DNA of 6,860 nt from Prevotellaceae bacterium (GTDB lineage Bacteria > Bacteroidota > Bacteroidia > Bacteroidales > Bacteroidaceae). How positions within the stretch are numbered: position 1 is the stretch's first letter; each line of letters opens with the position of its first letter. Position numbers and translations under genes: made by a program. The notes below the pieces were generated by a model that ran no database searches, was not told the origin of the DNA, and saw nothing but the letters and a program-made list of their open reading frames with translations. The stretch lies in contig QAML01000010.1 of assembly GCA_003150315.1 (NCBI GenBank), positions 1 to 6,860 of the forward strand, in the 5' to 3' direction. Positions 4,268 to 6,860 of the stretch are shown piece after piece.

Positions 4268-4507
4268 ATGAAAAAGAAAATAATTTACGCATTAACCACA
4301 ATCGCACTTATATCTGTAGCTTTTATTCTTGGAAATAAAAATGCAAACCGGCAGACGGATTACATTCCAGTAGAAGATATAGCTGTTTGGTACATAAACG
4401 ATGGTTATATTACCATGGAATTAAAAGATGTAAATAACCAGTTTGATGATAAATCAAAGGCAGCTTATACAGATATATTGTCAAACACACCATACATAGA
4501 AAAATAG
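4268..4507 (+). CDS. Small membrane-anchored or secreted protein, 79 aa
   Basis: GGGAGGTGA ends about 7 nt before the ATG. Residues 1-4 are basic (MKKK) and residues 5-22 are hydrophobic (IIYALTTIALISVAFILG), an N-terminal signal or anchor. There is no lipobox cysteine, and no clear Ala-x-Ala site is certain, so an uncleaved anchor with the tail outside is plausible. The remaining 55 residues are soluble and acidic (DYIPVEDIAVWYINDGYITMELKD). No family recognised. It begins right after a strong terminator without room for a promoter, so expression depends on read-through or on a promoter inside the upstream region. Confidence 0.8.
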   Translation: MKKKIIYALTTIALISVAFILGNKNANRQTDYIPVEDIAVWYINDGYITMELKDVNNQFDDKSKAAYTDILSNTPYIEK

Positions 4508-4515
4508 GAGGCAAA

Positions 4516-4692
4516 ATGAGTATAAAAATAAAAGAATCACACAAAGCTTATTGTGATTATGAAATCGCAAAAACAAGTAAACCGGCACGGATTTATTCTG
4601 TAAATGCAGATATAACACGAAAACCAACTGGAATCAAAACGCATAATAAAAGCAAAGCGATGTTAGCACTTGAGTTAGCATCGCTTTTTTAA
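4516..4692 (+). CDS. 58-aa protein whose 3' end encodes a terminator
   Basis: AGGAGG lies 6 nt before the ATG, and the start is only 9 nt after the previous stop, so it is co-transcribed with the membrane protein gene. The product (MSIKIKESHKAYCDYEIAKT... to ...MLALELASLF) is basic and hydrophilic, with an aliphatic C-terminal helix. No family recognised. The last dozen codons (KAMLALELASLF) are also an intrinsic terminator, and the stop TAA uses the end of its T-run. The C-terminal sequence is therefore constrained by RNA structure. The ORF is short, but start, spacing and gene order support it. Confidence 0.7.
   Translation: MSIKIKESHKAYCDYEIAKTSKPARIYSVNADITRKPTGIKTHNKSKAMLALELASLF
4656..4690 (+). 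terminator. Intrinsic terminator inside the end of the 58-aa gene
   Basis: AGCGATG (4656-4662) pairs with CATCGCT (4679-4685), followed by TTTTT (4686-4690). The loop holds TTAGCAcTTGAGTTAG and could pair further. A ribosome reaching the stop codon would cover the hairpin, so termination should be stronger when translation fails. Confidence 0.8.
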
Positions 4693-4715
4693 TACGCAGA
4701 AGGGAGAATAACAAA

Positions 4716-4856
4716 ATGGGAAAATCAAAATATGATGCAATCCGCATTGCAAAAAAATTATGTTACAGCGAAACAACAATTAACAGAATCAAAACAGCAA
4801 AAACAGAAAGCGAAATTACACGGATTTTACATGATGCAAGGGAGGCAATGGAATGA
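4716..4856 (+). CDS. 46-aa basic protein, possible small DNA-binding helix pair
   Basis: AGAAGGGAGA lies about 8 nt before the ATG. The product (MGKSKYDAIRIAKKLCYSET...) is basic and helical. The segment AIRIAKKLCYSETTINRIKT has the length and pattern of a helix-turn-helix (alanine and Leu in the first helix, TTINRIKT as a second), but the protein is too short to assign. Its stop overlaps the next start (ATGA, 4853-4856), indicating translational coupling. It starts 25 nt after the terminator in the preceding gene. Confidence 0.7.
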   Translation: MGKSKYDAIRIAKKLCYSETTINRIKTAKTESEITRILHDAREAME

Positions 4857-5032
4857 CACAGAAAGCAATAGTATTTCACGCTTATAACGGAATGGAAATT
4901 ATAGATGCAAGACCAGAAGCAGAAATTGCATATGAAAATATGTGCTGTGCAGAAGAAATTGCATCAAAAAGAAACAAAAGGCAAAACAAAAATCATAAAA
5001 GCTTTGCAGAAATATTATCAGCATTGCTTTAG
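4853..5032 (+). CDS. Unrecognised 59-aa protein, coupled to the upstream gene
   Basis: The ATG overlaps the TGA of the 46-aa gene, and GGGAGG lies 7 nt upstream inside that gene. The product starts MTQKAIVFHAYNGMEIIDAR, a beta-strand-like opening, then an acidic segment with a Cys-Cys pair (NMCCAEEIASKR), a basic stretch KRNKRQNKNHK and a short hydrophobic tail FAEILSALL. No family recognised. A soluble cytoplasmic accessory protein is the neutral reading. Confidence 0.7.
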   Translation: MTQKAIVFHAYNGMEIIDARPEAEIAYENMCCAEEIASKRNKRQNKNHKSFAEILSALL

Positions 5033-5058
5033 ATAAAATAAAATCAAGGAGGTAAAGC

Positions 5059-5172
5059 ATGAAAGGATATAACACACCAGAAGGTTACAGAGGACTTGTA
5101 AAAGGTAGATATATGCTCTTTGCAAGCGAAACAGAATATTATGAGTATATGTTGGAGAATGAAGAGGTATGA
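5059..5172 (+). CDS. 37-aa acidic protein of the GRYMLF...YYEYM type
   Basis: AAGGAGGTAAAGC precedes the ATG, a very strong ribosome binding site. The product is MKGYNTPEGYRGLVKGRYML followed by FASETEYYEYMLENEEV. The GY-GLV-GRYMLFASE-YYEYM pattern resembles tiny proteins I have met in Clostridia mobile elements, of unknown function. The beta-hairpin-like first half and acidic helical second half suggest a small folded protein despite the length. Its TGA overlaps the next ATG (5169-5172), so the two are coupled. Confidence 0.7.
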   Translation: MKGYNTPEGYRGLVKGRYMLFASETEYYEYMLENEEV

Positions 5173-5293
5173 CTGAAAAACAAGTAAGAGAAATTAAATG
5201 TAACCTTGTGCTAATTGCGGAGACAGATGTTGTTGTCACGGAATTGAAAGCTGTAAGGATGCAAACGAATATGTAAATGCGACTACAAAATAA
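5169..5293 (+). pseudogene. Cys-rich mini-protein interrupted by a -1 frameshift
   Basis: The start overlaps the previous stop (ATGA). In the starting frame, MTEKQVREIKCN continues into an unremarkable string and stops at 5276 (35 aa). From 5204 the neighbouring frame reads PCANCGDRCCCHGIESCKDA and on to NEYVNATTK, stopping at 5293. Joining the two at AAC gives a 41-aa protein with CNPCANC, RCCCHG and a further Cys, a convincing zinc-binding pattern. The sequence AACCTTG would be in frame with one more C (AACCCTTG). Either one base was lost by mutation or sequencing error, or a -1 frameshift is used. I see no classical slippery heptamer, so a mutation or error is more likely. The reconstructed stop lies in the loop of the next terminator, like other gene ends here. 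Confidence 0.65.
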
Positions 5294-5308
5294 TGTAGTC
5301 GCTATTTT
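5279..5308 (+). terminator. Intrinsic terminator at the end of the Cys-rich gene
   Basis: GCGACTAC (5279-5286) pairs perfectly with GTAGTCGC (5295-5302) around loop AAAATAAT, followed by TATTTTATT. The loop contains the TAA of the reconstructed Cys-rich frame. The next ATG is 27 nt downstream. Confidence 0.85.
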
Positions 5309-5335
5309 ATTACAAATTATAAGGAGGACACAAAC

Positions 5336-6268
5336 ATGTGTAGAAGAGTTTATTTAACAGCAAAGGAAGCAGAAATGGAAATGCAGGAGTTACGGAATAC
5401 AGAAGGGTTCACAGGAAAAATGGAAACAGATTATATTTCACGAATGATTAAGGACGCAAAGCGAAATAGTATGATAGGTGACAAGCTTCAGTTAGTTGTT
5501 GATCCGATGTACATTCATATTCCAGAATGGCAGAGAAGATTGAAACTCGCAAGAGCATATGCAATTGGAAACGGATACAACAAGTATAAGTGGGATGTTC
5601 CAAAGGTTTTATTTTACAAAGGTAAATTGTGGGTTATTGATGGTCAGCACAGGATTTATGGAGCATTTAAAGCGAAAATGGATTCTGTAGTGGTTGAGAT
5701 TATGGAGTGCTCACTTGAAGAAGCAATCGACTTATTTATCAATCAGTCACAGGATAGAGCAAAAATGCAGCCAATGGATATTTATAAAGCAGCTATTGCA
5801 GGTGGCAAAATAGATTATGTGAAATTACAGGAAATTTGTCACAAGAATAATGTAGCAGTAAAAGGAGATGATGAAACGGATAACACAGTAGGAACACTTA
5901 CATCTATTTCTGATGGTGTTAAGTTGTCAAAGTCAAATCCAGATTTATTCGATTCAATGCTTGCATTACTTGGTAATCTTGGATGGAACGGATACGCAGA
6001 TTCTTACAATGGAAAAGCATACACTGCTAAAATCATTCGTGCATTAAAAGCATTATATGCATATTGTGATGGTCGTATTCTTGAAATGGAAACGGCGTTG
6101 CTTGAACATTGTAAAGGAACAGAATTTTTCGTTGAAAACATCATGGATAAAACACAGGCACAGATTTTTGATTACTTGTCTGAAATTGTTCGTTATGAAA
6201 TGGAATCCCCATTCACAGAAAAGAAACGTACAAAGAAGGTAACAAAGACAAAAGCAAATGCCATGTAG
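5336..6268 (+). CDS. ParB-like DGQHR-domain protein, 310 aa
   Basis: AAGGAGG lies 9 nt before the ATG. The core, residues about 85-122, reads VPKVLFYKGKLWVIDGQHRI followed by YGAFKAKMDSVVVEI. This is the signature of the ParB/sulfiredoxin-like superfamily: a beta strand, the IDGQHR motif (residues 101-106) and a second strand. The same motif is found in DGQHR-domain proteins such as DndB and in phage ParB-like or DUF6551-type proteins. A second block, LFINQSQDRAKMQPMDIYKA (133-152), resembles the N-Q-x-R region following this core in those proteins. The C-terminus is helical and ends in a basic tail (KKRTKKVTKTKA). A DNA-associated or nucleotide-binding role is implied by family, not shown. 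It is not a partition ParB: there is no ParA partner and no HTH domain is apparent. Confidence 0.8.
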   Translation: MCRRVYLTAKEAEMEMQELRNTEGFTGKMETDYISRMIKDAKRNSMIGDKLQLVVDPMYIHIPEWQRRLKLARAYAIGNGYNKYKWDVPKVLFYKGKLWVIDGQHRIYGAFKAKMDSVVVEIMECSLEEAIDLFINQSQDRAKMQPMDIYKAAIAGGKIDYVKLQEICHKNNVAVKGDDETDNTVGTLTSISDGVKLSKSNPDLFDSMLALLGNLGWNGYADSYNGKAYTAKIIRALKALYAYCDGRILEMETALLEHCKGTEFFVENIMDKTQAQIFDYLSEIVRYEMESPFTEKKRTKKVTKTKANAM

Positions 6269-6348
6269 AGAATAATATAACGAAAAGGCAAATGATAAAA
6301 ATGAAATATAGATAAAGCATAGCTGGAATAACGGCAATACGGTTACAT

Positions 6349-6354
6349 TATAAT
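6349..6354 (+). promoter_or_regulatory. Possible -10 for the hicA-like pair
   Basis: An exact TATAAT stands about 20 nt before the start of the HicA-like gene, in the 106-bp gap after the DGQHR gene. No good -35 is seen at 17 bp; TGGAAT (6324-6329) at 19 bp is the nearest. TAAC (6329-6332) and GTTA (6342-6345) form a small inverted repeat upstream that could be an operator half-site pair. Confidence 0.4.
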
Positions 6355-6374
6355 AAGGAAAGAAGTGATGCTAT

Positions 6375-6566
6375 ATGAGAAGAAAAACAAAACAGTTGCG
6401 TGAATTTGAACCAATTCTTTTACGGAATGGATATAAATTCGCAAGATGCAGTGGAAGTCATTTCACATACATAAATCGAACTTCCCATAGAATCATAACA
6501 GTAAATAAGGATTTGAACAAAATGGTGAGGGAAAGACTTATTAAAGAATATGACTTGGAGGTGTAA
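6375..6566 (+). CDS. hicA: HicA-type mRNA interferase toxin, 63 aa
   Basis: HicA proteins are small double-stranded-RNA-binding-fold ribonucleases that cut mRNA. This one has the family outline: LREFEPILLRNGYKFARCSG (first helix and strand), GSHFTYIN with the conserved Gly-Ser-His, whose His (residue 29) is the catalytic residue in the family, then a strand (HRIITVN) and the closing helix ending RERLIKEYDLEV, where HicA proteins end with a similar Leu-rich helix. The length is typical. AAGGAAAG lies about 11 nt upstream. It is followed 3 nt later by another small gene. A classical HicB antitoxin is not visible, so the partner is either the downstream 79-aa protein or absent, as in many phage HicA-like genes. 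Confidence 0.8.
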   Translation: MRRKTKQLREFEPILLRNGYKFARCSGSHFTYINRTSHRIITVNKDLNKMVRERLIKEYDLEV

Positions 6567-6569
6567 TAG

Positions 6570-6809
6570 TTGGCATCCAATGAGTATAAACCATGGAAAG
6601 TAGGTGATGATATGGCAAAGCCAAAAGAGAACGGCTTCATTATTGAAACATATGATGAAGAGAAAGATATGAGAGTACAGTTCAATTATTGGACTTGTGG
6701 AAGATATTTTTATTCAAGTACAGAACTTGAAGACGGAACTACAGCAAGAAAAGGCAGAATAAGCGAAAAAGAATATATGGATGCATTGGAAATATATCAT
6801 AATGCATAA
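6570..6809 (+). CDS. Unrecognised 79-aa protein downstream of hicA
   Basis: The proposed start is TTG (6570), with GGAGGTG 6 nt upstream, immediately after the hicA stop. An internal ATG at 6612 (MAKPKENG...) with GGTG upstream is an alternative giving 65 aa. The product is acidic, with strand-like aromatic segments (GFIIETYDEE, VQFNYWTCGRYFYSSTEL) and a C-terminal helix (SEKEYMDALEIYHNA). It lacks the HicB motif and a DNA-binding domain, but its position invites the idea that it is the antitoxin or an accessory partner of HicA. No family recognised. A terminator follows 6 nt after the stop. Confidence 0.7.
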   Translation: MASNEYKPWKVGDDMAKPKENGFIIETYDEEKDMRVQFNYWTCGRYFYSSTELEDGTTARKGRISEKEYMDALEIYHNA

Positions 6810-6815
6810 CCGCAA

Positions 6816-6852
6816 AGGCAGTTAGGAGAATAAATACCTAGCTGCCTATTTT
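6816..6852 (+). terminator. Intrinsic terminator closing the hicA pair
   Basis: AGGCAGTTAGG (6816-6826) pairs with CCTAGCTGCCT (6837-6847) in an 11-bp stem with one G-U pair, followed by ATTTTATT. Confidence 0.85.
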
Positions 6853-6860
6853 ATTACAAG

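Noticed and set aside
5018..5239. Leftward 73-codon frame
   Set aside because: Antisense to two well-supported small genes with strong ribosome binding sites.
6053..6685. Several frames antisense to or overlapping the DGQHR and hicA genes
   Set aside because: Shadow frames of clearly coding sequence with no translation signals.

Overview
The window is AT-rich, with strong AGGAGG-type ribosome binding sites, sigma-A promoters and many intrinsic terminators. This points to a low-GC Firmicute, most likely a Lachnospiraceae-like Clostridia. There are no housekeeping genes. The content is mostly very small unrecognised proteins, a small XRE/Cro regulator, a ParB-like DGQHR protein, a HicA-type toxin and putative SOS operators. 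This is the profile of an accessory element (prophage, phage-plasmid or ICE). The organism and element type are inferences.

Left part (1-1900). A C-terminal fragment of a rightward gene ends at 93, its stop lying within a terminator-like hairpin. A gene-free stretch (94-410) carries a 17-bp direct repeat and a 9-bp inverted repeat. Two leftward genes follow, 810-1220 then 411-809, joined stop-to-start. From about 1260 to 1900 I see no convincing gene. That stretch has hairpins and a very strong strand bias: the plus strand is rich in G and T and nearly free of C.

Centre (1900-2900). This is the most striking part. Two LexA/DinR-like SOS boxes (1953-1966 and 2004-2017) are followed by three diverged tandem copies of a consensus-like promoter. 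In each, CTTGAC overlaps the -35 and its inverted copy GTCAAG sits at the expected transcription start. Downstream lie about 565 nt with no credible ORF but many potential helices: a 13-bp long-range helix, two hairpins with the same AUCCGU loop, a three-way junction and, at the 3' end, a tRNA-like fold with a canonical T-loop (2787-2843). I interpret this as a large structured non-coding RNA under strong, possibly SOS-linked, control. In size and setting it resembles the phage-associated ROOL and GOLLD classes, but I cannot assign it to a family from sequence alone. A 209-aa lysine-rich protein gene follows directly.

Right part (3540-6860). A rightward run of small genes: a 50-53-aa protein, the XRE regulator with a likely operator-promoter, a 79-aa membrane-anchored protein, proteins of 58, 46, 59 and 37 aa, a Cys-rich mini-protein interrupted by a frameshift, the 310-aa DGQHR protein, HicA and a 79-aa protein with a TTG start. 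Intrinsic terminators stand between closely spaced genes, leaving only 25-29 nt from the end of the terminator to the next start. This suggests read-through, antitermination or attenuation.
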